Source: Actinomycetospora sp. NBRC 106378 (GTDB lineage Bacteria; Actinomycetota; Actinomycetes; Mycobacteriales; Pseudonocardiaceae). From it: 64,000 nt of DNA. Below the pieces are notes generated by a model. The model did no database searches, was not told where the DNA came from, and saw only the letters and a list, made by a program, of their open reading frames with translations. Positions 20,688 through 30,907 of this stretch are shown here, in pieces. The DNA lies in the NCBI RefSeq assembly GCF_030269685.1, contig NZ_BSTT01000013.1:1-64000 (forward strand), written 5' to 3'. Within the stretch, counting starts at the first letter, position 1; each line of letters starts with the position of its first letter. The position numbers and the translations under genes are program-made.

Positions 20688-21986
20688 ATGAGCCAGGTGA
20701 CGGACCAGGCGTCGACCGAGCGTCACAAGCTCCCGGTGCGCACGCTCGTGGCCGCGAGCATCGGCAACGCCGTCGAGTGGTTCGACTGGACGATCTACGC
20801 GACGTTCGCGGTCTACTTCTCCTCGCAGTTCTTCGACAGGAGCGATCCCACGCTGGCGCTCATCGGCACCACGTCGACCTACGCGCTCGCGTTCTTCTTC
20901 CGCCCGCTCGGCGGCGTGCTCCTCGGGCGCCTCGCCGACCTGCGCGGCCGGAAGTTCGCGATGCTGGTGACGATCCTGCTGATGGCCGGCGGCTCGCTGC
21001 TGATCGCCGTGCTGCCGACCTACGGCGCCGTCGGCTGGCTGGCGCCGATCCTGCTCCTGCTGGCCCGGATCGCGCAGGGCCTCTCACTCGGTGGCGAGGT
21101 GTCCAACGCCAGCGCCTACCTCGCCGAGATCGCGCCGCCGGAGCGCCGCGGCCGCTACTCCAGCTTCTTCTACATCTCCACCGGCGTCGCGCTGCTCGCC
21201 GCCTCGCTGCTCGGCCTGCTCCTGACCTCGACGCTGGCCCGCCCCGAGCTCGAGTCCTACGGCTGGCGCATCGCCTTCGTCGTCGGCGGCGTCCTCGGCC
21301 TCGTCGGGCTCTGGCTCCGCCGCAGCCTCGCCGAGACCGACCAGTTCGAGGAGAACGTCGAGAAGGCCAGGGCCACGAGGAACCCGCTGCTGCGGACGCT
21401 CACCCACCACCCGCGCTCGGTGCTGCAGCTCTTCGGGTTCACCCTGCTCTCGACGCTCTGCTACTACACGTTCTTCAGCGCCCTGACTCCGTACGCGGTG
21501 CAGTTCCGCGACGCCGACGGCAGCGAGGTGTTCCTCGCGCTGTCGATCGGCACCCTGGTGTTCATCGTGCTCCAGTACCCGATGGGCGCCCTCGCGGACC
21601 GCTTCGGCCGCAAGCCCCAGATGCTCGTGTGGTCGGCCGCCTTCGCGGTCCTGACGGTGCCGCTGAGCCTGCTCATCACCGACCGACCGCCCCTGCTGAA
21701 CCTGGTCGTCGTGTTCGCCGTGGGCCTCGGTCTCTACGCCGTGTTCTCCTCGATCGCGCCGGCGATCATGAGCGAGATCTTCCCGACGGAGCTCCGCGCC
21801 CTCGGGATCGGTGCCTGGTACAACCTGACCGTCGCGCTCTTCGGCGGCACGGCCCCGCTGCTCATCGCGGCGTTCTCCGGGGCCGGGCAGCCGCAGCTGT
21901 TCTTCTGGTACGTCACCGGCGGTGCCGTGGTGGCGTTCCTGATCATCCTGACGCTGCCCGAGACCAGGGGGCGGGTGCTCGACTGA
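20688..21986 (+). CDS. MFS transporter, metabolite:H+ symporter (MHS) family
   Basis: A 432-residue permease with 12 predicted membrane helices. The N-terminal motif SIGNAVEWFDWTIYATFAVY and the cytoplasmic loop RPLGGVLLGRLADLRGRK are typical of the MHS group (KgtP/ProP/ShiA-like). A second RFGRKPQM loop follows helix 8. The group imports organic acids or compatible solutes with protons; the substrate here is unknown. ATG 20688 has GAGGGAGC upstream. It stands alone between the groEL terminator and its own long hairpin. Confidence 0.87.
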   Translation: MSQVTDQASTERHKLPVRTLVAASIGNAVEWFDWTIYATFAVYFSSQFFDRSDPTLALIGTTSTYALAFFFRPLGGVLLGRLADLRGRKFAMLVTILLMAGGSLLIAVLPTYGAVGWLAPILLLLARIAQGLSLGGEVSNASAYLAEIAPPERRGRYSSFFYISTGVALLAASLLGLLLTSTLARPELESYGWRIAFVVGGVLGLVGLWLRRSLAETDQFEENVEKARATRNPLLRTLTHHPRSVLQLFGFTLLSTLCYYTFFSALTPYAVQFRDADGSEVFLALSIGTLVFIVLQYPMGALADRFGRKPQMLVWSAAFAVLTVPLSLLITDRPPLLNLVVVFAVGLGLYAVFSSIAPAIMSEIFPTELRALGIGAWYNLTVALFGGTAPLLIAAFSGAGQPQLFFWYVTGGAVVAFLIILTLPETRGRVLD

Positions 21987-21988
21987 CG

Positions 21989-22050
21989 CCGCGAGGGGCA
22001 CGTCAGGCATGCCGGGCGGGCCGTGGAGCTGCCTGGTGTGCCCCTCGCGG
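21989..22050. terminator. Long hairpin after the MHS permease
   Basis: A 13-bp perfect outer stem, CCGCGAGGGGCAC with GTGCCCCTCGCGG, plus an inner CAGGCA/TGCCTG pairing, starts just after the permease stop. A diverged relative with the same layout (CCGCGAGGGGGACGTGAGGC) lies at 37190-37251, so this may be a repeat family as well as a terminator. Confidence 0.75.
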
Positions 22051-22159
22051 AGGACGCCGGAAAGCGACCTTCGACGCACCGGCCCGCACCGACCCGTCGT
22101 CGGGAAATAGTTCCCGCAGCGCTCAGCGACCTCTCAGCGGATCCGGGCATCCTGGACGC

Positions 22160-22627
22160 ATGGAAGGCCTGCGGATCGTGCTCAACGTGGTGTGGCTGGT
22201 GCTGGCCGGGGTGTGGATGGCCATCGGCTACGTGATCGCCGGCGTCATCTGCTGCGTCCTCGTCGTGACGATCCCGTGGGGCATCGCCTCGTTCCGGATC
22301 GCGCTGTTCGCCCTGTGGCCGTTCGGCCAGCGGCTGGAGCGTCGCCCCGACCACGGCGTCGGGTCGACGCTCGGCAACATCATCTGGTTCGTGGTGGCCG
22401 GCTGGTGGCTCGCCCTCGGGCACGTCTTCACGGCGATCGCGCTCGCCGTGACGATCATCGGCATCCCGTTCGCGTGGGCGAACCTCAAGCTGATCCCGGT
22501 CTCGCTCACGCCGCTGGGTCGCCGGATCGTCGACGTCGACGACCCGCGGTCCTTCGGGGTGGGGCCGAGCACGGCCACCACCCCGATCCCGGGCCCCCGA
22601 CCCGAGGTGCCCTGGTACGGCCGCTAG
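22160..22627 (+). CDS. YccF-domain inner-membrane protein
   Basis: A 155-residue protein with two YccF (DUF307) repeats. Each has a hydrophobic helix followed by a conserved I-P-x-G/A-x-A motif (TIPWGIASFRIALFALWPFG, about 35-55; GIPFAWANLKLIPVSLTPLG, about 100-120). About four membrane segments are predicted. Function is unknown; the family is widespread as a small membrane protein. The frame ends with an acidic/proline tail. Its stop overlaps the convergent helicase stop by 4 bp. A dispersed repeat-B motif lies upstream at 22093-22106. Confidence 0.85.
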   Translation: MEGLRIVLNVVWLVLAGVWMAIGYVIAGVICCVLVVTIPWGIASFRIALFALWPFGQRLERRPDHGVGSTLGNIIWFVVAGWWLALGHVFTAIALAVTIIGIPFAWANLKLIPVSLTPLGRRIVDVDDPRSFGVGPSTATTPIPGPRPEVPWYGR

Positions 22628-24300
22628 TCGGCGTCGACCTCGGGCACCGGCGGGCCGAGGATGTCGTCGGCGTCGACGATCCGGTAGGCGTAGCCCTGCT
22701 CGGCGAGGAAGCGCTGCCGGTGGGCGGCGTAGTCGGCGTCGACCGAGTCGCGCGAGACGACCGAGTAGAAGTGCGCCTGCCGTCCGTCGGCCTTGGGGCG
22801 CAGGAGCCGGCCGAGGCGCTGGGCCTCCTCCTGGCGTGACCCGAAGGTCCCCGAGATCTGGATCGCCACCGACGCCTCGGGGAGGTCGATCGAGAAGTTC
22901 GCGACCTTCGAGACGACCAGGCGGGGCAGCTCGCCGCGGCGGAACTCCCCGAACAGCCGCTCGCGCTCCTTGTTCGACGTCGAGCCCTGGATGACCGGGC
23001 AGTCGAGCGCCCGCCCCATCTCCTCGAGCTGGTCGATGTAGGCGCCGATGATCAGCGTGGGCTCGTCGGGGTGGCGGGCCAGGATCGACTGCACCACCGG
23101 GATCTTCGTCCGCGCGCAGGCGCACATCCGGTAGCGCTCGTCGGCCTCGGAGGTGGCGTAGATGATCCGCTCGTTGTCGGTCATCGTCACGCGGACCTCG
23201 ACGCAGTCCGCCGGCGCGACCCAGCCCTGCGCCTCGATGTCCTTCCACGGCGCGTCGTAGCGCTTCGGGCCGATCAGCGAGAACACGTCGCCCTCGCGGT
23301 TGTCCTCGCGGACGAGCGTGGCGGTGAGGCCGAGGCGACGGCGGGACTGCAGGTCGGAAGTCATCCGGAAGACGGGTGCGGGCAGCAGGTGCACCTCGTC
23401 GTAGATGATCAGACCCCAGTCCTTGGAGTCGAACAGCTCGAGCGCGCGGTGGACGCCCTTGGTCTTGCGCGTCATCACCTGGTACGTGGCGATGGTGACC
23501 GGGCGGATCTCCTTGCGCTCCCCGGAGTACTCGCCGATCTCGTCCTCGGTGAGCGACGTGCGGGCGACGAGCTCACGCTTCCACTGCCGACCGGCGACCG
23601 TGTTCGTCACCAGGATCAGCGTCGTCGCCTTCGCCTTCGCCATGGCGGCCGCGCCGACCAGGGTCTTGCCGGCGCCGCAGGGCAGGACGACCACGCCCGA
23701 GCCACCCGCCCAGAAGCCCTCGACGGCCTCTGCCTGGTAGTCCCGCAGCTCCCAGTCGTCCTCGGCGAGCTCGATGGGGTGCGCCTCGCCGTCGACGTAG
23801 CCCGCGAGGTCCTCGGCCGGCCAGCCGACCTTCAGCAGCATCTGCTTGAGCAGGCCGCGCTGCGACGGGTGCACGATCACCGTGTCGTCGTCGATCTGCT
23901 CGCCCAGGAGCGGGGAGATCTTCTTGTTGCGCTTCACCTCCGCGAGCACGGCACGGTCGAACGACACCATGACGAGGCCGTGCGCGGGGTGGTTGGTCAG
24001 CTGCAGCCGCCCGTAGCGCCCCATGGTCTCGACGACGTCCATGAGGAGGTTCTGCGGTACGGCGAAGCGCGAGTGGCTGACGAGGGCGTCGACGACCTGC
24101 TCAGCGTCGTGGCCCGCCGCACGGGCGTTCCACAGGGCGAGCGGCGTGACGCGGTAGGTGTGCACGTGCTCCGGCGCGCGCTCGAGCTCGGCGAACGGCG
24201 CGATGGCGGTCCGGGCCGCGGAGGCGTTCTCGTGGTCGACCTCGAGCAGCAGCGTCTTGTCGGACTGGACGATCAGCGGTCCGGTCCCGGGGGTGCTCAC
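22624..24300 (-). CDS. XPB/ERCC3-type DNA repair helicase
   Basis: A 558-residue SF2 helicase with an N-terminal damage-recognition-like domain (about 1-190), then helicase motifs: VLPCGAGKTLVGAAAM (Walker A), ILVTNTVAGRQWKREL, IIYDEVHLLPAP (DEVH Walker B), LGLTATLVRED (with the RED motif of XPB) and QRLGRLLRPK (motif VI). This is the bacterial XPB 3'-5' helicase (M. tuberculosis Rv0861c-like), linked to DNA repair and transcription-coupled processes. GTG 24300 is supported by CTGGAGG about nine bases upstream. The usual partner gene (30908-33217) is displaced from it by the conservon. Confidence 0.94.
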   Translation of the reverse strand: MSTPGTGPLIVQSDKTLLLEVDHENASAARTAIAPFAELERAPEHVHTYRVTPLALWNARAAGHDAEQVVDALVSHSRFAVPQNLLMDVVETMGRYGRLQLTNHPAHGLVMVSFDRAVLAEVKRNKKISPLLGEQIDDDTVIVHPSQRGLLKQMLLKVGWPAEDLAGYVDGEAHPIELAEDDWELRDYQAEAVEGFWAGGSGVVVLPCGAGKTLVGAAAMAKAKATTLILVTNTVAGRQWKRELVARTSLTEDEIGEYSGERKEIRPVTIATYQVMTRKTKGVHRALELFDSKDWGLIIYDEVHLLPAPVFRMTSDLQSRRRLGLTATLVREDNREGDVFSLIGPKRYDAPWKDIEAQGWVAPADCVEVRVTMTDNERIIYATSEADERYRMCACARTKIPVVQSILARHPDEPTLIIGAYIDQLEEMGRALDCPVIQGSTSNKERERLFGEFRRGELPRLVVSKVANFSIDLPEASVAIQISGTFGSRQEEAQRLGRLLRPKADGRQAHFYSVVSRDSVDADYAAHRQRFLAEQGYAYRIVDADDILGPPVPEVDAD

Positions 24301-24858
24301 GGCGTCCGGCCTCCAGGGGTCTCTCAGGGGTTCTCGACGGCGAACCGTCCCCACCATTGTCCTCGTCCCACCGACGGTGTCCGCCCGGCTCCCGCGGGAG
24401 GGCCGTGACCTGCCACATCCCGTGATCGAGGCCGCTCGGAGGGGGTCCGGACCGAACGGGGAGATGATCTCGTCAGGGGGTCGGTCTACACTCCGGCAGC
24501 ACCGACACCTGCTCCGAGGAGTGACACCACCCGACGGGGCCGTCACGGGCCACCCGTGACCGGCCGCTCTGCCCACTGCCCCTGCGTCGGGGCCCACCGG
24601 CTCGCCGCGGCGGGCTCCGGTGACCGCTCCGACCTCGAAGCGACGGACCGACATGCGACCCACTGACGCGCGACGGGCACTTTCCGTGCACGTTTGCTCG
24701 CCGATCGGAGTGACCGCGTCACTCGCGGAGTGTCGTGGTGTCCGCTCCGTCAGCAGTGTAGCCCATGAACAACTACAGACGGTGCAGCAGGCGTCCGTTC
24801 GTGGGGGCGTGTCTGTGACAGGCGACCGACCGACCGGTGCAAGGGGAAGGACCAGCGC
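24301..24858. other. Divergent intergenic region between helicase and conservon
   Basis: About 560 bp between the divergent helicase and conservon starts, and the only place for their promoters. A near-perfect hairpin lies at 24538-24565 (GGCCGTCACGGG, loop CCA, CCCGTGACCGGCC). TACACT at about 24486-24491 is a possible -10 hexamer with no clear -35. No conserved small reading frame was found. Confidence 0.4.
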
Positions 24859-27800
24859 GTGACCGCTCCCGTCCGTCGAACCGACGCGCGAGGCGAGGCT
24901 CGTGGCGGTGTCACCGACCCGCAGGCCCGCCCGCCCCTGGGTGAGCGGCTCGCCCTGCGCAACTGGAGCCTCCCGGTCAAGCTCGCGGCCGTCCTCCTGG
25001 TCCCCACCCTGTTCGTCATCACCCTCGGCGTGCTGCGGATCGTGGAGCAGACCGAGAAGGCACGCTCCTACGACGGCGTGCAGCAGGCCGTCGCCCTGGA
25101 GAGCAACAACGCGCAGCTGCTCGGGGCGCTCGACGCCGAGCGACGCGCGGCCGCGGTCCTCCTCGCGACCAACCGCGCGGGCGGCTTCGGGCCGGTGCAG
25201 GAGGCGGCGGACGCGACGAACGACCAGCTGGGCCGGCTGCGCAGCGCCTACGGGTCGGCCGACTCGGTCGACGACCAGACCCGCTCGGCCTACCGCGAGG
25301 CGTTCTCCGCGGTCGAGGGCCTCGACCGGGTCCGCGACGACGTGCGCTCCGGGGCGGTCGACCCGGCGGGCGCGATCTCGCGCTACACCGACGCCACCTC
25401 GGCGGTGCTGACCTTCGACGAGTCGCTCACCCGGGAGGCGGCCGACCCGTCCATCGCGGGCCTGTCCACCGGTCTCTACGCCCTCTCGGTGGTGCGCGAG
25501 CAGGACGCGTACGTGCAGGCCGTGGTCGCGGCCGCCATCGCGGGCGGCCGGATCGACGCGCCGTCGATCGACCAGGCGCGCAACGCGACGTTGCGCCGGT
25601 CCATCGCCGTCGACGAGTTCCGCAGCGCCGTGGGCACGGACAACGCCGGGCTGGCCGACGCGCTGATCGGCGCCGACGTCGACCAGCGCGACCGGCTCGC
25701 GCAGGTCGTGCTCGGCCGCGGCAGCGCCGGCCTCCCGCCGCAGGTCTCGGCCCAGGACTGGGACGCCGCGTCGATCGCGGTGCAGCAGAAGGTCACCGGC
25801 GTCTCCGACCAGCTGCGCCAGCGGCTCCAGGCCAACGCGACGGCGCTGCAGGACGGCGCGCGCAACGCGGCCGGGGTCGCCTCGGTCGTGCTGCTGCTGG
25901 CTCTCATGGCCGGCGCCGCGGTGGTCTTCTTCGTGACCCGCTCGCTGCTGCGACCGCTGCGGCTGCTGCGCCGCACCGCCCTCGACGTGGCCGAGCGCCG
26001 GCTGCCGGACGCGGTCCGCAGCCTCCGTGAGGGCGAGGCGCCCGACACCGACGTCAGCCGCACGCCGATCGAGACCCGCGAGGAGATCGGCCAGGTCGCG
26101 CGGGCCTTCGACCAGGTCCACGAACAGGCCGTGCGGCTCGCGGCCGAGCAGGCCGGGCTCCGGTCGGCCTTCAACAGCATCTTCGTCAACCTCTCCCGCC
26201 GGTCCCAGGCGCTGGTCGAGCGCCAGCTGCGCCTCATCGAGCAGCTGGAGAACAAGGAGGAGGACCCGGAGGCCCTCGCCGACCTGTTCCAGCTCGACCA
26301 CCTCGCGACCCGCATGCGGCGGAACTCGGAGAACCTCCTGGTCCTCTCCGGGACCGACCTCGCGCGTCGCGGCGGCCGCCCGGTGCCGCTGGTCGACGTC
26401 CTGCGGGCCGCGGCGTCCGAGGTCGAGCAGTACCAGCGCGTCGAGCTGTCCCCGCCGCCGTCCGTGCAGCTGCTCGGCCGCACCGCCGCCGACGTCGTGC
26501 ACCTGGTCGCGGAGCTGCTGGAGAACGCGACCGCCTTCTCCGCGCCCGAGACCCGCGTCGACGTGTCGGCGCGCCCGGAACCCGACGGGGCGGTCGTGCT
26601 CGAGATCGCCGACAGCGGCGTCGGCATGACCGACGAGGACCTCACCGACGCGAACCAGCGACTCGGCTCGCCCCCCACCGTCGACGTCTCGGCCTCCCGC
26701 CGCATGGGCCTGTTCGTGGTCGGTCGCCTCGCGATCCGCCACGGCATCGGGGTCATGCTGCGCACCCGCGACGAGGGCGGTGTGGTGGCGGCCGTCCGCA
26801 TCCCGGCCTCCGCGGTGCTCTCCGGGGTGCCCGGCAGCCGGCCCGGCAGCGGCCCCTCGACCCGCGCGTTGGGCGGCACCGGTCTCCCGGTCCGCTCGCC
26901 GGGGTCGAGCCCGCTCGGTGGCCCGGCCACCGGTGCGCCGCGCCCCGAGGTCCCGGGGATCCCCCGCCAGGAGCAGCGTCAGGAGCCTCGTCGCGACCAG
27001 CGCGAGGAGGCTCCCGAGCTGCCACGACGCGCGGCCGCCCGCGGGGCCGCGGCCGGTGGCGCCGGTGTGGCCGCCGCCGGCGCCGCCACCTTCTTCGCGC
27101 CGTCCGGGACGCCCGACGACGCGTCGTCGACGGAGGCTGCCGCCGGCCCGCCCGCGCCGGACGCTGCAGCCGCAGAGGCCGGGTCCGAGCGGCGCAACGG
27201 TCTGACCGGTGCCCTGGCCGCCGCCCTGCCGCGGCGCCCGGTCCGTCCCGGGGCCACCCCACCCGCCGAGCCCGCGGCCGCCGAGGTGCCCGGTCCGCAG
27301 ACCGACGCGGCCGACCTCGACGACGACGATGACGACGACGACCGCGTCGCCCGCGTGTGGGGCGGCGAGGACGACGGCGTGGCCGTCTGGAGCCAGCACG
27401 GCGCCGGGGCGGACGAGGAGGCCCCGGCCGGGGTGCCGGAGCGATCGCAGGCCGCCCACGCCTGGCACGGCGCGGACGAGGAGGACGACGCCGCACCCGC
27501 TCCGACCGCCCCGGCCACCGAGGACGCCGACCACGGCGGACGCCACGGCATGCGGCCCGAGCCCGCCGCCGGCTGGGCGCCGACCCGACCCGCCCCCGCG
27601 CAGACCCGCGACGGCCGACCCGCTCCACGCCCGCGCCCGGCCCAGGCCTGGTCGGAGGGTGTGCCGGGCGGACCGGCCGGCCCGCCGCCCAACCGACCGT
27701 TGCCCCCGCGTCCAATGCCACAGCGACCCGCTGCCGGGTTCCCCGGTGGGCCGGGCGGACCCCAGGCCGGGCCGTGGGGCCCGCCGCCCGACTCCGGTCC

Positions 27801-29028
27801 GCGCCCGGCCGGGTCGGCGCCCGCCCCGCAGCCCCCGATGTGGAACGGCGCGGAGGTCGTGCCCCCGCCCGGTCCGACGCCGTCGGAGGCGCCCGAGCCG
27901 GACGTGACGGCCGCCGAGGCGCCCGCCGACCCGGTCAGCCCGCCCGCACGGCAGGACCCGGCTTCGGGGGAGTTCCCCGCGCAGGAGTCCGCAGCAGCGG
28001 ATGCCCCCGCGACCGAGGTGGCCGGGGTGGCGGAGGTGGCGGAGGCCCCCGCTGATGCCCCGGTCGGGGACGTGACCGACGACGGTCCCGCTGCGGAGGA
28101 GTCCGTGGAGGGGTCGACGGAGGCCGAGGACCTGCCGTCGCGGCCGAACCGCCGGTCGCTGCGGCCGCTCGCCCAGCGCCGCCGCCCGGAGGGCGGTCCG
28201 CTCCTGCGTCCCGGGTCGGCGCCCCGCCTCCGGCCGCGGCCGGCCGACGAGCAGCCCGACGGCGACGAGGCCCCGGCCGCGTCCGCCGAGGAGCTGTTCG
28301 CCCCCGGCGACGACACGGCCGCCGCCCCCGACGAGACGGCGCACGCGGCCGGCACGAACGGCGTCGCCACGAACGGCACCGCGACGGGTGGATGGGCGCG
28401 CCACGGCGTCGCCACCCCCGGCACGGCCACCGACGGCCACGGCACGAACGGCACGAGCGGCACGAACGGTCACGGCACGAACGGCACGAGCGGCACGAAC
28501 GGTCACGGCACGAACGGTCACGGCACCAACGGCACCAACGGCTCCGGCGCGGGGGCGCTGCCCGTCCGGTCGGCGCCCGAGGGTCTGCCGCGCCGCCCGG
28601 CGGCGGTGCTGCCGAACCGGGAGCGCACGCCGATCTTCGACGAGGTCGCGTCCGTGTGGTTCCGCGAGGCGGAGCCCAACGCGCCCGACGTGGTCGACCC
28701 GGAATGGTCGGACGCCGGTCGGCCCGGGTTCGACGCGGGGGCGCCGTCGCTCGCCTCCGTCGACGCCGGGACCACCGAGTCCGGCCTGCCCCGGCGTCGT
28801 CCGCGGGCGCACCTCGTGCCCGGGAGTGCCCGGCCGTCGCCGACCCCGGTCACCCCCGGCAGCACGGCCGGGGCGACCGAGACACCGCGGCGCTCCGCGG
28901 AGGCCGTCCGCGGACGGCTCGCCAGCTACCAGCGCGGGGTCGCCGACGGACGCTCGAGCCGACCCGGCCCGTCCGCCGACGGCGGCCCCGCCGCCGACAC
29001 CACGAATGCCATCGAGGAGGAGCAGTGA
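24859..29028 (+). CDS. Conservon sensor histidine kinase-like protein (CvnA type)
   Basis: A 1389-residue membrane protein and the first gene of a four-gene conservon. It has a short cytoplasmic N-terminus, a first transmembrane helix (about 38-60), an extracytoplasmic nitrate/nitrite-sensing (NIT-like) helical domain (about 65-330), a second helix (about 339-360), HAMP, a dimerisation region ([19 protein letters not shown]), and an HATPase domain with [14 protein letters not shown] near 550 and [11 protein letters not shown] near 595. The canonical phospho-acceptor His is not seen, as usual for CvnA. A disordered Pro/Ala/Asp/Gly-rich tail of about 700 residues follows, much longer than the kinase core and including an N-G-T/H repeat at about 1195-1230. 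GTG 24859 has GGGGAAGGACC upstream. In Streptomyces the complex acts like a G-protein-coupled receptor system. Confidence 0.9.
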   Translation: MTAPVRRTDARGEARGGVTDPQARPPLGERLALRNWSLPVKLAAVLLVPTLFVITLGVLRIVEQTEKARSYDGVQQAVALESNNAQLLGALDAERRAAAVLLATNRAGGFGPVQEAADATNDQLGRLRSAYGSADSVDDQTRSAYREAFSAVEGLDRVRDDVRSGAVDPAGAISRYTDATSAVLTFDESLTREAADPSIAGLSTGLYALSVVREQDAYVQAVVAAAIAGGRIDAPSIDQARNATLRRSIAVDEFRSAVGTDNAGLADALIGADVDQRDRLAQVVLGRGSAGLPPQVSAQDWDAASIAVQQKVTGVSDQLRQRLQANATALQDGARNAAGVASVVLLLALMAGAAVVFFVTRSLLRPLRLLRRTALDVAERRLPDAVRSLREGEAPDTDVSRTPIETREEIGQVARAFDQVHEQAVRLAAEQAGLRSAFNSIFVNLSRRSQALVERQLRLIEQLENKEEDPEALADLFQLDHLATRMRRNSENLLVLSGTDLARRGGRPVPLVDVLRAAASEVEQYQRVELSPPPSVQLLGRTAADVVHLVAELLENATAFSAPETRVDVSARPEPDGAVVLEIADSGVGMTDEDLTDANQRLGSPPTVDVSASRRMGLFVVGRLAIRHGIGVMLRTRDEGGVVAAVRIPASAVLSGVPGSRPGSGPSTRALGGTGLPVRSPGSSPLGGPATGAPRPEVPGIPRQEQRQEPRRDQREEAPELPRRAAARGAAAGGAGVAAAGAATFFAPSGTPDDASSTEAAAGPPAPDAAAAEAGSERRNGLTGALAAALPRRPVRPGATPPAEPAAAEVPGPQTDAADLDDDDDDDDRVARVWGGEDDGVAVWSQHGAGADEEAPAGVPERSQAAHAWHGADEEDDAAPAPTAPATEDADHGGRHGMRPEPAAGWAPTRPAPAQTRDGRPAPRPRPAQAWSEGVPGGPAGPPPNRPLPPRPMPQRPAAGFPGGPGGPQAGPWGPPPDSGPRPAGSAPAPQPPMWNGAEVVPPPGPTPSEAPEPDVTAAEAPADPVSPPARQDPASGEFPAQESAAADAPATEVAGVAEVAEAPADAPVGDVTDDGPAAEESVEGSTEAEDLPSRPNRRSLRPLAQRRRPEGGPLLRPGSAPRLRPRPADEQPDGDEAPAASAEELFAPGDDTAAAPDETAHAAGTNGVATNGTATGGWARHGVATPGTATDGHGTNGTSGTNGHGTNGTSGTNGHGTNGHGTNGTNGSGAGALPVRSAPEGLPRRPAAVLPNRERTPIFDEVASVWFREAEPNAPDVVDPEWSDAGRPGFDAGAPSLASVDAGTTESGLPRRRPRAHLVPGSARPSPTPVTPGSTAGATETPRRSAEAVRGRLASYQRGVADGRSSRPGPSADGGPAADTTNAIEEEQ
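28438..28545 (+). repeat. In-frame tandem repeats in the CvnA-like tail
   Basis: Units of GGCACGAACGG and GGCACGAGCGG, grouped into a 33-bp higher-order unit present twice (28441 and 28474), then shorter copies to 28545. They encode [11 protein letters not shown] repeats. All indels seen are multiples of three, so the frame is kept. Length variation between strains is likely. Confidence 0.8.
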
Positions 29029-29447
29029 CGGCACCCCAGTCGCAGCCCAGCAGGTTCGGCTGGCTGGTCTCGAACTTCGCGGAGCGGGTCCCCGGCGTGG
29101 CCCACGCCGTGGTCGTGTCCGCCGACGGCCTGCTGCTGACCGCCTCCAGCCGCCTCCCGCGGGACCGGGCCGACCAGCTCGCCGCGGTGGCCTCGGGTCT
29201 GGTCAGCCTCACGCAGGGCGCGGCCCGCTGCTTCGAGGCCGGCGAGGTGGTGCAGACGGTCGTGGAGATGGAGCGCGGCATCGTCCTGCTGATGTCGATC
29301 AGCGACGGCTCGTGCCTCGCCACGCTCGCCGCACCCAACTGCGACATCGGGCTCGTGGGCTACGAGATGACGCTGCTGGTCGACCGCGTCGGGCAGCTGC
29401 TGACGCCGGAGCTGCGCGCCGAGCTCCAGGGATCGGGGTTCCGGTGA
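29025..29447 (+). CDS. Roadblock/LC7 domain protein (CvnB type)
   Basis: A 140-residue dynein light-chain-like protein with a Roadblock fold (about 10-105: [54 protein letters not shown]). In conservons this protein partners the GTPase and probably acts as its regulator or scaffold. The GTG start overlaps the upstream stop (GTGA), so translation is coupled. The C-terminal helix ([19 protein letters not shown]) is typical. Confidence 0.93.
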   Translation: MTAPQSQPSRFGWLVSNFAERVPGVAHAVVVSADGLLLTASSRLPRDRADQLAAVASGLVSLTQGAARCFEAGEVVQTVVEMERGIVLLMSISDGSCLATLAAPNCDIGLVGYEMTLLVDRVGQLLTPELRAELQGSGFR

Positions 29448-29472
29448 GGTGGCCGGGGGGAGGTGAGCGGCG

Positions 29473-30177
29473 GTGAGCGAGGACGACTCCTACGCCGAGG
29501 TCCTCAACGGGATCACCGGCGGCACGCCCCGGCGGTCCGGGGGACGCCGGGGACTGTTCGGCCGTCGTCGGAAGGACGAGGACCAGGCCGACGAGGACGC
29601 GGCCCGGCGACTCGACGCCGAGGACGCAGGCGGCGCCCACCGCAGCCCACCGGGCGGCATCCCGACCGGCTCGGCCGACGCCTACCGGCCGGCCCCCGCG
29701 CCCCGCACGAGCCCGCTCTTCCCGAACGGGGACCCGGCGCTCCCGCCGACGACCCCGGGCGGCATCCAGGTCCCGGGCCGACACCAGTTCGTCGCGCCGG
29801 ACTATCCGGACGGGCCGCGGACCGGCGACGAGCCGCCCGAGGCCTCCTTCGTCCGGCCCTACGCGTGGACCCGCGGCCGGACCCGCCCGGCCTACGACCT
29901 CGCCGTCGAGACACTGCTGTCGACGACGGCCCAGGGCCGCGACCCGCGCCAGGTCGCCCAGTACGAGCACCGCATGATCGCCGATCTGTGCGTCGAGCCC
30001 AAGTCAGTCGCGGAGGTCGCGGCGTTGCTCCGGCTGCCCCTCGGGGTGGCACGGGTGCTGCTCGGCGACATGGCCGCGCACGGATCGATCGTGGTGCACG
30101 AGACCGCCTCGTCGACGGGTGATTCCCCGGACATGGCGTTGATGGAAAGGGTGCTGAGTGGACTACGACGGCTCTGA
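29473..30177 (+). CDS. DUF742 protein (CvnC type)
   Basis: A 234-residue protein. The conserved winged-helix DUF742 domain is C-terminal (about 115-234): FVRPYAWTRGRTRPAYDLAVETLLST, HRMIADLCVEPKSVAEVAALL, GVARVLLGDMAAHGSIVVHE. The first 110 residues are a low-complexity Arg/Asp/Pro extension, longer than in most members (about 120-140 residues). It is the third conservon component. GTG 29473 is preceded by GGAGGTGAGCGGCG. It overlaps the GTPase gene by 20 bp. Confidence 0.9.
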   Translation: MSEDDSYAEVLNGITGGTPRRSGGRRGLFGRRRKDEDQADEDAARRLDAEDAGGAHRSPPGGIPTGSADAYRPAPAPRTSPLFPNGDPALPPTTPGGIQVPGRHQFVAPDYPDGPRTGDEPPEASFVRPYAWTRGRTRPAYDLAVETLLSTTAQGRDPRQVAQYEHRMIADLCVEPKSVAEVAALLRLPLGVARVLLGDMAAHGSIVVHETASSTGDSPDMALMERVLSGLRRL

Positions 30178-30748
30178 CGAGGCGATCCCGACGACCACGT
30201 CGGCCAAGATCGTCGTCGCCGGGGGGTTCGGGGTCGGCAAGACGACCTTCGTCGGCTCGGTCTCGGAGATCGACCCGCTGACCACCGAGGCGGTCATGAC
30301 CGACGCCAGCTCCGGCGTCGACGACCTGACCGCCGTGCCGAACAAGCGCACCACCACGGTCGCGATGGACTTCGGCCGCGTCACCCTCGACGCCGACCTC
30401 ATCCTGTACCTGTTCGGCACGCCCGGGCAGGACCGGTTCTGGTTCATGTGGGACGACCTCGTGCGCGGCGCCATCGGCGCGGTCGTGCTGGTCGACACCC
30501 GCCGCCTCGCCGACTGCTTCGCGGCGGTCGACTTCTTCGAGGACCGGAACCTGCCCTACGTGCTGGGCGTGAACCTCTTCGACGGCGTCCTGACCCACGC
30601 GCTGGAGGACGTGGCCGAGGCGCTCGCCATCGACCCGTCGGTCCCGGTGGTCACGGTCGACGCCCGCGACCGGGAGTCGACGAAGGAGACGCTCATCGCG
30701 CTGGTCGAGCACGCCATGCAGGTGTGGGCGGTCGGCGCCCGCGCCTGA
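30158..30748 (+). CDS. Conservon small GTPase (CvnD type)
   Basis: A 196-residue Ras/ATP-GTP-binding protein. G1 is VAGGFGVGKTTFVGSV; the switch/G3 region is LFGTPGQDRFWFMWDD; G4 is degenerate (VNLFDG instead of NKxD), as in other conservon GTPases; G5-like is TVDARDRES. It would cycle between GTP and GDP states controlled by the CvnA/B/C partners at the membrane. GTG 30158 lies inside the end of the DUF742 gene. Confidence 0.93.
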   Translation: MDYDGSDEAIPTTTSAKIVVAGGFGVGKTTFVGSVSEIDPLTTEAVMTDASSGVDDLTAVPNKRTTTVAMDFGRVTLDADLILYLFGTPGQDRFWFMWDDLVRGAIGAVVLVDTRRLADCFAAVDFFEDRNLPYVLGVNLFDGVLTHALEDVAEALAIDPSVPVVTVDARDRESTKETLIALVEHAMQVWAVGARA

Positions 30749-30766
30749 CCGGCCCCCGACCTGAGC

Positions 30767-30885
30767 GAACGGCACTCTCGCGCACATAGATGCTGCGACA
30801 GTGCCGTTCGTTCACCGCGGACCGGCCGCCCCCGGCCTGAGCGAACGGCACTCTCGCGCACCTAGATGTTGCGACAGTGCCGCTC
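30767..30885. repeat. Tandem pair of 43-nt hairpins between convergent genes
   Basis: Two copies (30767-30809 and 30843-30885), 76 bp apart. Each has GAACGGCACT on the left and AGTGCCG(T/C)TC on the right, with an inner partly paired loop (TCGCGCA...TGCTGCGA). Flanks are also conserved (CCTGAGC before, GTTCACCGC after). Copy differences are few. They separate the convergent GTPase and helicase-associated genes, so a two-way terminator role is likely, but the tandem duplication of the whole unit is unusual. Confidence 0.85.
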
Positions 30886-30907
30886 GTTCACCGCAGGGAG
30901 GCGCGGC

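Noticed and set aside
28438..28545. CRISPR-like array
   Set aside because: The repeats are 11-33 bp, contiguous and in-frame with no unique spacers; they encode a low-complexity protein tail.
24301..29034. Upstream extension of the XPB helicase frame across the whole conservon kinase gene
   Set aside because: The helicase fold starts at 24300 behind a ribosome binding site; the extension is antisense shadow of the kinase gene.
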